The notes below the pieces were generated by a model. That model searched no databases. It worked only from the letters and a program-made list of their open reading frames with translations, and had not been told where the DNA came from. This document shows positions 33,073-41,128 of a DNA stretch of 64,000 nt, piece by piece. The stretch comes from Collinsella sp. (lineage in GTDB: Bacteria; Actinomycetota; Coriobacteriia; Coriobacteriales; Coriobacteriaceae): positions 26,331 through 90,330 of the forward strand of contig DXLU01000016.1 of the NCBI GenBank assembly GCA_019414565.1. The letters run 5' to 3'. How positions within the stretch are numbered: position 1 is the first letter of the stretch; every line of letters begins with the position of its first letter. Both the position numbers and the translations under genes were made by a program.

Positions 33073-33864
33073 ATGCAAATAGGGAAGGGCGACGTTTTGA
33101 CGATCGATATGAATAGTGCTGCGGGCACGAACGGTGCGGGCGCCGAGGTCGCGCCGCTCATCGAGCTACGCGACGTGGTGTTTTCCTATGCGGGGCATAC
33201 GGTTGTCGATGGTGTGTCGCTGCAGGTCGATCGTGGCGAGCTCGTTGCCCTGCTTGGCCCGAATGGCTGCGGCAAGACGACGATCATGCGCCTTATTAAC
33301 GGTCTTGAACTCGCGGACGCAGGGGCATACCTGTTTGACGGGCACGTGATCGATGCAACATTTCTAAAGGATTCCGTGGCTTCCCAGCGCTTTCACCAGC
33401 GCGTAGGCTTCGTGTTTCAAAATGCCGATGCCCAGCTGTTTTGCGCCACGGTAGGCGAGGAGGTCGCGTTTGGTCCGGCTCAAATGGGGCTGTCGACAGA
33501 CGAGCTCAAGTGCCGCGTTCGCGATGCCATGGAGCTGTTCCAGGTTTCCGATCTGGTCGATGCCTCGCCCTATCAGCTTTCGGGCGGGCAAAAAAAGCGT
33601 GTGGCGCTGGCGGCCGTCGTGTCGATGAACCCCGATATCCTGGTGCTCGACGAGCCTACCAACGGACTCGATGAGGATTCGTGCGACATCGTGGTCAGCT
33701 TTTTGCTGGCTTATGTTGCTGCCGGCAAGACGGTCTTAATGAGCACACACCATCAGGATTTGGTACGACGCCTGGGTGCCCGCGCCATCTATATCGACCG
33801 ATATCATCACGTGGCCGAGGCGCCCATGCCATCGTGTGGAACCGAGAGCGCCGCCGCGGAATAG
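33073..33864 (+). CDS. cbiO: Cobalt/nickel ECF transporter ATP-binding component CbiO
   Basis: The 263-residue ABC ATPase has Walker A GPNGCGKTTIM (about residue 57), the Q-loop in VFQNADAQLFCATVGEEVAFGP, signature LSGGQKKRVALA (about 165) and Walker B ILVLDEPTNGLD. It energises the CbiMQ complex as the ECF A subunit. The annotated ATG gives a 13-residue leader; TTG 33097, with GGGAAGGG 7 bases upstream, or ATG 33109 are plausible real starts. It closes the cbiMQO operon. Confidence 0.92.
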   Translation: MQIGKGDVLTIDMNSAAGTNGAGAEVAPLIELRDVVFSYAGHTVVDGVSLQVDRGELVALLGPNGCGKTTIMRLINGLELADAGAYLFDGHVIDATFLKDSVASQRFHQRVGFVFQNADAQLFCATVGEEVAFGPAQMGLSTDELKCRVRDAMELFQVSDLVDASPYQLSGGQKKRVALAAVVSMNPDILVLDEPTNGLDEDSCDIVVSFLLAYVAAGKTVLMSTHHQDLVRRLGARAIYIDRYHHVAEAPMPSCGTESAAAE

Positions 33865-33943
33865 TTGCCGGATAGTAGGGGTGCGGCCGCGTGCGTGGCC
33901 CGCTGTGAATGGTATAGTTATCCGGGTTTTTACGGGGGTAGCT

Positions 33944-34792
33944 ATGCCAAGTTGGAATATTCATATCGCTCAGACGGAACGACTGCTGGCGCGTGCTGGC
34001 ACGCTTGCCGATAAGGTGCGTGACCGCAATGCCTTTTTGTTTGGCAGCGTGGTTCCGGACATTTTTGTGGGCTATATGGTTCCCGGCATTGCCGATCCCA
34101 TCCCGTATCGTATTACGCATTTTGCCAAGCCCGAGCCTATCCCCAAGCCGCGTGAGCAGGAGTTTTGGGACACTTATGTGGCGCCGCTGCTCAAGGGCAT
34201 GCCGATAGGTGCGCCGGCTGCGGCGACGTCGATTATCGAGGAACGCGAGCGACTCAATCGGGTGCATTATCCGCAGCGATATAGGGATGCGGAGCCGATC
34301 GCTGGTCCCGCTGCTGACGAGCTTTCGCTCGCGCCCGAGAACGTGGCACAGTCGTTACTCGATTTGACGTTGGGTGTTTGGTCGCATCTGGTGGCCGACG
34401 CCGTGTGGAACACCCGCGTAAACCAGTACCTCGAGGCGCATGGCGGCAAGCCGTGTGAGGAGTTCCGCATCAAGAAGCAGGGCGACTTTGACTGGTTTGG
34501 CAAAACCCTCGGCATCGTTTCCATCCCGCGTGCGACCGATCGTCTCTATACCGCGGCGGCCCAGTTTGGCCAGTATTCGATCCCGCAAGAGTATGTGCTC
34601 AAAACCATTGGCGTCATGCACGAGATTGTGCGCGAAAACCCCGGCGAGCCGGATCACCCGCCGTACCGTCTGCTGACCGAGGCGTTCTTTGACGCAACGT
34701 TTACCGAGGTCGTCGAGTTAACCGAAGCGGGCTTTGCCGCCCGCGTCGCATTGCCCAGCGCGCCCGCGCTGCCTCTGATCGCTAGCTGCTAG
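33944..34792 (+). CDS. Zinc-dependent phospholipase C-like protein
   Basis: The 282-residue protein begins MPSWNIHIAQTERLLARAG and continues NAFLFGSVVPDIFVGYMV. This is the pattern of the zinc-dependent PLC/S1-P1-nuclease-like family, in which Trp, His and Asp residues near the N-terminus bind metal. HYPQRY and WSHLVADAVWN supply further His/Asp ligands (about residues 105 and 150). There is no signal peptide, so the protein may be intracellular. Substrate is unknown. ATG 33944 has GGGGGTAG upstream; it is 79 bp after cbiO and convergent with the next gene, with a 4-bp overlap of ends. Confidence 0.7.
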   Translation: MPSWNIHIAQTERLLARAGTLADKVRDRNAFLFGSVVPDIFVGYMVPGIADPIPYRITHFAKPEPIPKPREQEFWDTYVAPLLKGMPIGAPAAATSIIEERERLNRVHYPQRYRDAEPIAGPAADELSLAPENVAQSLLDLTLGVWSHLVADAVWNTRVNQYLEAHGGKPCEEFRIKKQGDFDWFGKTLGIVSIPRATDRLYTAAAQFGQYSIPQEYVLKTIGVMHEIVRENPGEPDHPPYRLLTEAFFDATFTEVVELTEAGFAARVALPSAPALPLIASC

Positions 34793-35862
34793 CTGGTCTG
34801 CCTGGCAGCGAATAGTTCATCCCAATCGACAAGCAGCTCTTGTCGCAGAGCGTCTTCGGCGTCGCACTCCTGTTTGGTCTTTGGGGTGTAGGGAAGCCCG
34901 GCCTTTTTATGGATGAGTTCGGCAAGGTTGCCAAAGCTCCTTTTGTCTTTGATCTGGTCATAGGTAATTTGGATGACGTCGTAGCCCATGCTTGTGAGTG
35001 CGGTGGCTCGCTCGGCGTCGGAGAGACTTGCGGCTTCGCTGTCATGAGCGGAGCGGCCTTGGCATTCCAGAATGACGCCCATGCTGTCGGTGGCGCTTTC
35101 GATGAGGATATCGGCATAACAGCAGGTTTTGTCATACAGCGAACGTGCGGCTTCGCTGAGCGGGATGCGTGCGTTATTGGTGATGCCTATACCCAGACCG
35201 CCTTCGTCGCGGGGGAGTGAGACGAGCATGGACGTCTGGACCTCGAAGGGCGAGGCGGTCTGCCCTGCCATGCGTTCGGCGGCCCAGCGGAGTTGCTTAA
35301 CACCGCGCAGGCCTGCGGCCTGCTTGGCGAACGCGGCGATATCCGCCGCGCTGAGGAGCGGCGCGCGTTTCCACAAGTTGGTGCCATTGCCCTTGGTGTC
35401 GACAACGCGCTTCCAACCACAGTCGGGCGGAATGAACTTAAGAGATATTGCCTCATCAAGTTGCTGTTGCGTACGTTCGCAGGGCGTAAACACTGCAAAT
35501 GAGCTGCACATCTCGTAGCAAGCCATGAGTAGCTGGTTGCGGGAGACCTGCGTAGCAAGGCTGAGCATCGTGAACTCCGGCGAAGTGACATCAAATCCAT
35601 GTTCAGTCTGCCTAAACGACCCAGGAGGCGGCTCTTGGGTCAGGAGGTGCGATTTAAACAGGCTTCGCGACCCCGATTGTGCCCGAGTGAATACAAGCCT
35701 GTGAAGCGGTGCGTGAAGCAGGTCTTTTACAACTGAATGACTTCCGAGGCTGCAACATCTGCGATCCATATTGCCAAGGCTAATGGCGGGGTAAAGGCCT
35801 AATACCTGCGGCGGGATACGGTAATAGTAAAAAGCGGATTGACCGCATAGCGTCAGGTCCAT
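34789..35862 (-). CDS. Uncharacterised protein with C-terminal DUF559/Vsr-like nuclease fold
   Basis: The 357-residue protein has an N-terminal region of unknown fold (MDLTLCGQSAFYYYRIPPQVLGL) as in coriobacterial hypothetical proteins that resemble AbiEi-type regulators. The C-terminal 110 residues look like a DUF559 endonuclease-like core: CYADILIE (Asp), GVILECQGRSAHDSE (Glu-x-Gln in place of Glu-x-Lys), then DAERATALTSMGYDVIQITYDQI. The Lys-to-Gln change raises doubt about catalysis. I chose ATG 35862 with GGAGG five bases upstream; the frame is open 40 codons further into the inverted repeat IR3. Role unknown. Confidence 0.6.
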   Translation of the reverse strand: MDLTLCGQSAFYYYRIPPQVLGLYPAISLGNMDRRCCSLGSHSVVKDLLHAPLHRLVFTRAQSGSRSLFKSHLLTQEPPPGSFRQTEHGFDVTSPEFTMLSLATQVSRNQLLMACYEMCSSFAVFTPCERTQQQLDEAISLKFIPPDCGWKRVVDTKGNGTNLWKRAPLLSAADIAAFAKQAAGLRGVKQLRWAAERMAGQTASPFEVQTSMLVSLPRDEGGLGIGITNNARIPLSEAARSLYDKTCCYADILIESATDSMGVILECQGRSAHDSEAASLSDAERATALTSMGYDVIQITYDQIKDKRSFGNLAELIHKKAGLPYTPKTKQECDAEDALRQELLVDWDELFAARQTS

Positions 35863-35913
35863 GACGTCCTCCAGGTCGAAATGTGCTTTTGGACCGTGCG
35901 ATGCCAGCGTCAA

Positions 35914-36041
35914 TTCGGAAGTATGCGGCAAAATTTGAACCCTGTGAGCAGACCTGGCTTTTGAGGCTAGTTTATCAGGCATTTTGTTGTAAAAAAACGG
36001 GGTGTGTTCGGAGGTCTTAGAATTTGCCGCATACTTCCGAA
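35914..36041. repeat. Long inverted repeat IR3
   Basis: TTCGGAAGTATGCGGCAAAATT (22 bases, 35914-35935, given by position) and its near-perfect complement at 36021-36041 are separated by 85 bp. The element lies in the promoter region of the DUF559-like gene. Nothing else is visible in 36042-36220. Confidence 0.85.
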
Positions 36042-36220
36042 AACTAGGTCGATCTGGCTCTTGCTAAAACGATTTAGCAGCGTCGGTTAAGGTGTGGGTT
36101 TGCCACCGGGCGAACACTTTCAGCGCTTGGGACTTTATTTTTTGGGCCTCGAAGGGTGGATTTCGCGCTTTTGGTAAAGAAATGAGTGCGTTTTTTGCCG
36201 TGCGCCGACATTGGCACAGA

Positions 36221-36257
36221 AAAAGGGCCCGGAAGGCAAAGCCTTCCGGGCCCTTTT
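36221..36257. terminator. Bidirectional terminator of pyk
   Basis: AAAAGGGCCCGGAAGGC pairs with GCCTTCCGGGCCCTTTT around AAA. It follows pyk on the minus strand. Confidence 0.92.
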
Positions 36258-36285
36258 GCAATGCAAGCGTGCTTGCAAGTGCGAT

Positions 36286-37746
36286 TTAGCGCACCTGAGC
36301 GACGTAAGCGACGTTGGTCGAGGAGACCTTGTCCTCGAGCTGAACACTCATGCGGGGATCGCCGGCGGTAGCGACGGTCAGATCGCCGGCCTCGACGTAG
36401 CCGAGCTCCTTAGCGGTCTCGATCGCCTTGACGATCGTGCCGTTGACGGTGCCCTGGGTAATCTCGGCCTGGTGCGGGATAACGCCCCAGTACATGATCA
36501 TCTGCTGGACGGCCCACTCGTGGCGGGAGAACGCGCAGATCGGCATGTTGGGACGGAAGTGCGAGATCAGGCGTGCGGTACGACCGGTGGTCGTCGGCAC
36601 GGTGATGCACTTGGCGCCAACGGTGGTGGCCATGTTCACAGCGGACATACCCACAACGTTGTTGACGACGCGGGTGCCGTGAGCGTCGGCCGGAACCTCG
36701 AGCGGAGCGTGGGCCGGGAGGTACTTCTCGGTCTCGAGAGCAATGCTGGCCTGCATCTTAACGGCCTCGACCGGGTACTTACCGGCTGCGGACTCGCCGG
36801 ACAGCATGACGGCGTCGGTGCCGTCATAAATGGCGTTAGCAACGTCGGCAACCTCGGCGCGCGTCGGGCGCGGGTTCTGCTGCATGGAGTCGAGCATCTG
36901 CGTAGCAGTGATGACGGGCTTGTAGGCCGCGTTGCACTTGGCGATGATCTCTTTCTGGATGTGGGGAACGAGCTCGGGCTTGATCTCGATGCCCAGGTCG
37001 CCACGGGCGACCATGATGCCGTCGGAAGCCTCGAGGATCTCGTCGAAGTTCTCGACGCCCAGGGCGCACTCGATCTTCGGGAAGATCGTCACGTGCTCGC
37101 CGCCGTTCTCGCGGCAAAGCTTGCGGATGCCACGGACGGACTCGCCGTCACGGATGAAGGAAGCGGCGATGTAGTCGATGTTCTCGGTCAGGCCAAAGAG
37201 GATGTCCTGACGATCGCGCTCGGTGATGGCGGGCAGCGAAATGTTGACGTTGGGCATGTTGACGCCCTTGCGCTCGCCAATCAGGCCGTCGTTCTTAACG
37301 ACGCAGGTCATGTCCTGGCCGCTGACGGACTCGACCTCGAGGGCAACCAGGCCGTCATCGATCAGGATGAGGGAGCCCTTCTCGACCTCGGAGGGCAGAG
37401 CCAGGTAGTCGAGGGAGATGTGCTCAGCGGTGCCGTGGAAATCCTCGGACGTGGGCTGAGCGGTGACGACAATCTTGTCGCCGGTCTTGACGGCAACCTT
37501 CTTGCCATCGACCAGAAGGCCGGTGCGGACCTCGGGGCCCTTGGTGTCGAGCAGGATGCCGACGGGCAGACCGAGCTCCTTGGAAATACGACGGACGCGC
37601 TCGATGCGACCGTGGTGCTCGTCGTAGGATCCGTGCGAGAAGTTAAAACGGGCGACGTTCATGCCCGCCTTGATCATCTCGCGGATGGTCTCGTCGCTAT
37701 CGCAGGCGGGACCCATGGTGCATACAATCTTGGTGCGCTTGTACAT
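36286..37746 (-). CDS. pyk: Pyruvate kinase
   Basis: The 486-residue glycolytic enzyme converts phosphoenolpyruvate and ADP to pyruvate and ATP. It starts MYKRTKIVCTMGPACDSDETI; Asn/Ser of NFSHGSYDEH bind ATP and K+, and FPKIECALGVENFDEI contains the catalytic Lys and metal-binding Glu. MVARGDLGIEI and TATQMLDSM mark the barrel, and the allosteric C domain ends VSSTNVAYVAQVR. It lacks the extra PEP-utiliser domain of some Firmicutes enzymes. It is monocistronic, with AT-rich promoter DNA upstream. Confidence 0.97.
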   Translation of the reverse strand: MYKRTKIVCTMGPACDSDETIREMIKAGMNVARFNFSHGSYDEHHGRIERVRRISKELGLPVGILLDTKGPEVRTGLLVDGKKVAVKTGDKIVVTAQPTSEDFHGTAEHISLDYLALPSEVEKGSLILIDDGLVALEVESVSGQDMTCVVKNDGLIGERKGVNMPNVNISLPAITERDRQDILFGLTENIDYIAASFIRDGESVRGIRKLCRENGGEHVTIFPKIECALGVENFDEILEASDGIMVARGDLGIEIKPELVPHIQKEIIAKCNAAYKPVITATQMLDSMQQNPRPTRAEVADVANAIYDGTDAVMLSGESAAGKYPVEAVKMQASIALETEKYLPAHAPLEVPADAHGTRVVNNVVGMSAVNMATTVGAKCITVPTTTGRTARLISHFRPNMPICAFSRHEWAVQQMIMYWGVIPHQAEITQGTVNGTIVKAIETAKELGYVEAGDLTVATAGDPRMSVQLEDKVSSTNVAYVAQVR

Positions 37747-38064
37747 TCAGACCTCCATCTGACATCGTCTTGCGCTGATAGATAAACCATAAGAAATAAA
37801 ACCGAAATGATTATAACGAAATGCCGACCGAATACCCCAAAAAATCGACCGTATGCCGAAATGGAAGTTCATTTTTTGCGAGAAAAACGGTATATGAAAA
37901 ATCTTTACCAACCGCTCTAACCGCTGCTATCTGGGCGATATTTCAGTTTGACGATGTGCCGAAGAAAAAACGTTTTACCAATGTTGAGCATCACACGGTC
38001 TGCACCGTTGCGTGCGGACCATATTTCCAAACCGATTGTTTTGGCTAGACGCGTCGCTTTGGGG
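37747..38064. other. AT-rich intergenic region between divergent pyk and the P-type ATPase gene
   Basis: This 318-bp stretch is clearly richer in A+T than its surroundings. It holds degenerate repeated words (CGAAATGCCGACCG, CCGTATGCCGAAATGG) in the pyk-proximal half and no credible gene. The words may be regulator sites for pyk. Confidence 0.45.
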
Positions 38065-38070
38065 TACCAT
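38041..38070 (+). promoter_or_regulatory. Putative promoter of the P-type ATPase gene
   Basis: TTGGCT (38041-38046) and TACCAT (38065-38070) are 18 bp apart. This predicts a start near 38077 and a leader of about 112 nt. Confidence 0.45.
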
Positions 38071-38076
38071 AGCTCC

Positions 38077-38188
38077 ACTATCAACTGCCGCTCAGCACGG
38101 CAGCCTTGATGAGCCCTTGCCCTTCTCCTGGGAATTATGATCGGGCATCAATCTGCTGAGTGGCCCGAATCCCAGGAGGGGACTCTAT
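38077..38188 (+). promoter_or_regulatory. Structured leader with predicted SD-sequestering pseudoknot (candidate riboswitch)
   Basis: Stem P1 pairs GCCGCTCAGCA (38087-38097) with TGCTGAGTGGC (38154-38164). Inside it P2 pairs TTGATG plus CCC (38106-38116, AG bulge) with GGG plus CATCAA (38143-38151). The P2 loop carries TCCTGGGA (38126-38133), perfectly complementary to TCCCAGGA (38170-38177), which overlaps the Shine-Dalgarno AGGAGGGG. TCGGGC (38141-38146) can instead pair with GCCCGA (38163-38168), excluding P2. This is the layout of a translational switch. I could not match it to a known class. Confidence 0.65.
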
Positions 38189-40870
38189 ATGCAAAAGGAA
38201 TACCTGTCCGCCGCGGCGGAGGTGCTCAGCGACCAAGGTGTCGATGAGAACCTCGGCCTGAGCAACGGCGAGGCGTCTTCGCGCCTCGCCAAGACAGGCC
38301 CTAACAAGCTCGAGGAAGCCGAGAAGACGCCGCTGTGGAAGCGTTTCTTTGAGCAGATGGCCGACCCCATGGTCATCATGCTGATCGTTGCCGCCGTCAT
38401 CAGTGCGCTCACGGGCATGGTCAAGGGCGAGCCCGACTTTGCCGATGTTGCCATCATCATGTTCGTCGTTATTGTCAACTCGGTGCTGGGCGTGGTCCAG
38501 GAAGCCAAGAGCGAGGAGGCCCTCGAGGCCCTGCAGGAGATGAGTGCGGCGCAGTCCAAGGTGCTGCGCGACGGCAAGCTCGTGCACCTGCCGAGCGCCG
38601 AGCTCGTGCCCGGCGACGTGATCATGCTCGAGGCGGGCGACTCCGTCCCGGCCGACTGCCGCGTGCTCGAGAGCGCCACGATGAAGATCGAAGAGGCCGC
38701 GCTCACCGGCGAGTCCGTGCCCGTAGAGAAGCACGCCAACGTGATCGAGCTCGCTGCGGGCACCGATGACGTGCCGCTCGGCGACCGTAAGAACATGTGC
38801 TATATGGGCTCCACCGTCGTGTACGGCCGTGGTCGCGCCGTCGTGGTCGGCACCGGCATGAACACCGAGATGGGCAAGATCGCCGGCGCCCTGGCCGAGG
38901 CCAAGGAAGAGCTCACGCCGTTGCAAGTGAAGCTCGCCGAGCTCAGCCGCATCCTTACCATTATGGTTATCGTCATCTGCGTCGTCATCTTTGGCGTTGA
39001 TATCATCCGCCACGGCGTGGGCAACGTTCTTACCGACCCGACCGCCCTGCTCGATACCTTTATGGTCGCCGTCTCGCTCGCCGTCGCTGCCATCCCCGAG
39101 GGCCTGGTCGCCGTCGTGACCATCGTGCTATCGCTTGGCGTGACCAAGATGGCTAAGCGCCAGGCAATCATCCGCAAGCTCTCTGCCGTCGAGACTCTCG
39201 GCTGCACGCAGACCATCTGCTCCGACAAGACCGGTACCCTTACCCAAAACAAGATGACCGTCGTCAAGCACGAGCTCGCTGCGCCTAAGGAGAAGTTCCT
39301 GGCCGGTATGGCGTTGTGCTCCGATGCCCAGTGGGACGAGGAGCTGGGCGAGGCCGTGGGCGAGCCGACCGAGTGCGCGCTCGTCAACGATGCCGGCAAG
39401 GCGGGCCTCACTGGCCTGACTGCCGAGCACCCGCGCGTGGGCGAGGCCCCGTTTGACTCGGGCCGCAAGATGATGTCCGTGGTCGTCGAGACCCTTGACG
39501 GCGAGTATGAGCAGTACACCAAGGGCGCGCCCGACGTGGTGATCGGCCTGTGCACCCACATCTACGAGGGCGATAAGGTCGTCCCCCTGACCGAGGAGCG
39601 TCGCGCCGAGCTCGTGGCCGCCAACAAGGCCATGGCCGACGAGGCCCTGCGCGTGCTGGCGCTGGCAAGCCACACCTACACCGAGGTCCCGAGCGACTGC
39701 AGCCCCGCTGCGCTCGAGCACGACTTGGTCTTCTGCGGCCTGTCCGGCATGATCGACCCGGTCCGCCCCGAGGTCGCCGAAGCCATCCGCGAGGCCCACG
39801 ACGCTGGCATTCGCACCGTCATGATCACGGGCGACCACATCGACACCGCCGTGGCCATCGCCAAGCAGCTGGGCATCGTCACCGATCGCAGCCATGCCAT
39901 CACCGGTGCCGACCTCGATCGCATGAGCGACGAGGAGCTCGACGCGCACATCGAGGACTACGGCGTGTACGCCCGCGTCCAGCCCGAGCACAAGACCCGC
40001 ATCGTCGAGGCCTGGAAGTCGCGTGACCAGATCGTGGCCATGACGGGCGATGGCGTCAACGACGCCCCGTCCATCAAGCGCGCCGACATCGGCGTGGGCA
40101 TGGGCATCACCGGTACCGATGTCACCAAGAACGTCGCCGACATGGTACTTGCCGACGACAATTTCGCCACCATCATCGGTGCCTGCGAAGAGGGCCGTCG
40201 CATCTACGACAACATCCGCAAGGTCATCCAGTTCCTGCTTTCGGCCAACCTTGCCGAGGTCTTCTCGGTGTTTATCGCCACGCTCATCGGCTTTACCATC
40301 TTCCAGCCGGTGCAGCTGCTGTGGGTGAACCTGGTTACCGACTGCTTCCCTGCGCTCGCGCTGGGCATGGAGGACGCCGAGGGCGACATCATGAAGCGCA
40401 AGCCGCGCAACGCCAAGGATGGTGTCTTTGCCGGACATATGGGTCTGGACTGCGTGGTCCAGGGCCTAATCATCACCGTGCTGGTGCTGGCGAGCTTCTT
40501 TGTGGGCGTGTACTTTGACATGGGCTACATCCACATTGCCGATATGATCGCCGGCAATGCCGACGAGGAAGGCGTGATGATGGCGTTCATCACGCTCAAC
40601 ATGGTCGAGATTTTCCACTGCTTCAATATGCGCAGCCGTCGTGCGTCGCTGTTCACCATGAAGAAGCAGAACAAGTGGCTGTGGGCTTCCGCCGCGCTGG
40701 CACTGGTGCTGACGGTGATCGTGACCGTGCAGCCGACGCTTGCCGAGATGTTCTTTGGCCCCGTGACGCTTGAGCTCAAGGGCGTTCTTGCCGCGCTGGG
40801 CCTTGCCTTCCTGATCATCCCGCTGATGGAGATCTACAAGGCGATCATGCGCGCGGTCGAGAAGGAGTAG
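38189..40870 (+). CDS. Cation-translocating P-type ATPase, Ca2+ (P2A) type
   Basis: The 893-residue membrane pump resembles SERCA/PMCA. The actuator loop is LTGESVPVEK (about residues 174-183). The M4 motif AAIPEGLVAVVTIVLSLG is next, and the phosphorylation site is CSDKTGTLTQNKM (about 348). KGAPDVVI lies in the nucleotide domain and MTGDGVNDAPSIKRADIGVGMG is the hinge. M5 NLAEV and M6 LLWVNLVTDCFPALALG keep the Asn, Glu and Asp that coordinate Ca2+ in SERCA, so Ca2+ export is most likely; Mn2+ is possible. The N-terminus has the cation ATPase N domain. Expression is probably controlled by the pseudoknot leader, and a strong terminator follows. Confidence 0.92.
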   Translation: MQKEYLSAAAEVLSDQGVDENLGLSNGEASSRLAKTGPNKLEEAEKTPLWKRFFEQMADPMVIMLIVAAVISALTGMVKGEPDFADVAIIMFVVIVNSVLGVVQEAKSEEALEALQEMSAAQSKVLRDGKLVHLPSAELVPGDVIMLEAGDSVPADCRVLESATMKIEEAALTGESVPVEKHANVIELAAGTDDVPLGDRKNMCYMGSTVVYGRGRAVVVGTGMNTEMGKIAGALAEAKEELTPLQVKLAELSRILTIMVIVICVVIFGVDIIRHGVGNVLTDPTALLDTFMVAVSLAVAAIPEGLVAVVTIVLSLGVTKMAKRQAIIRKLSAVETLGCTQTICSDKTGTLTQNKMTVVKHELAAPKEKFLAGMALCSDAQWDEELGEAVGEPTECALVNDAGKAGLTGLTAEHPRVGEAPFDSGRKMMSVVVETLDGEYEQYTKGAPDVVIGLCTHIYEGDKVVPLTEERRAELVAANKAMADEALRVLALASHTYTEVPSDCSPAALEHDLVFCGLSGMIDPVRPEVAEAIREAHDAGIRTVMITGDHIDTAVAIAKQLGIVTDRSHAITGADLDRMSDEELDAHIEDYGVYARVQPEHKTRIVEAWKSRDQIVAMTGDGVNDAPSIKRADIGVGMGITGTDVTKNVADMVLADDNFATIIGACEEGRRIYDNIRKVIQFLLSANLAEVFSVFIATLIGFTIFQPVQLLWVNLVTDCFPALALGMEDAEGDIMKRKPRNAKDGVFAGHMGLDCVVQGLIITVLVLASFFVGVYFDMGYIHIADMIAGNADEEGVMMAFITLNMVEIFHCFNMRSRRASLFTMKKQNKWLWASAALALVLTVIVTVQPTLAEMFFGPVTLELKGVLAALGLAFLIIPLMEIYKAIMRAVEKE

Positions 40871-40893
40871 GTCGAAAGGCCATCCTTCCCACC

Positions 40894-40984
40894 GGCCCGA
40901 CCGCCTGCGGGGTTTCTTCTTCGCTGGTCCTCGCGCTTCGCGCTGCGGGATCGCTCAGAAGAAACCCCTCCCGGCGGGCGGGCC
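40894..40984. repeat. Inverted-repeat element after the P-type ATPase gene
   Basis: Outer arms GGCCCGACCGCC/GGCGGGCGGGCC (one mismatch) and inner arms GGGGTTTCTTCT (40909-40920)/AGAAGAAACCCC (40957-40968) surround a GCGCTTCGCGC-type hairpin. The element precedes the true terminator and codes for nothing visible. Confidence 0.75.
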
Positions 40985-41044
40985 CTGCGGTGACGTTGCT
41001 GACTTTTCTCCCGTGTGGATGATAAAGGCTGAGGGAAAGTGTGT

Positions 41045-41080
41045 GAGTCGGTCGAGCATTTGCTCGACCGACTCTTTTTT
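41045..41080 (+). terminator. Terminator of the P-type ATPase transcript
   Basis: GAGTCGGTCGAGCA pairs perfectly with TGCTCGACCGACTC, followed by six T. Confidence 0.95.
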
Positions 41081-41128
41081 GTGGGAAAATACCTGCTCAG
41101 TTGTGATTTATGGTGCTGGGAGGCGCTT

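Noticed and set aside
36211..37785. Plus-strand open frame of 524 codons
   Set aside because: It runs antisense through pyk and its terminator.
41039..41128. Longer N-terminus of RsgA
   Set aside because: The extra frame reads through the ATPase terminator hairpin; GTG 41129 has a strong ribosome binding site.
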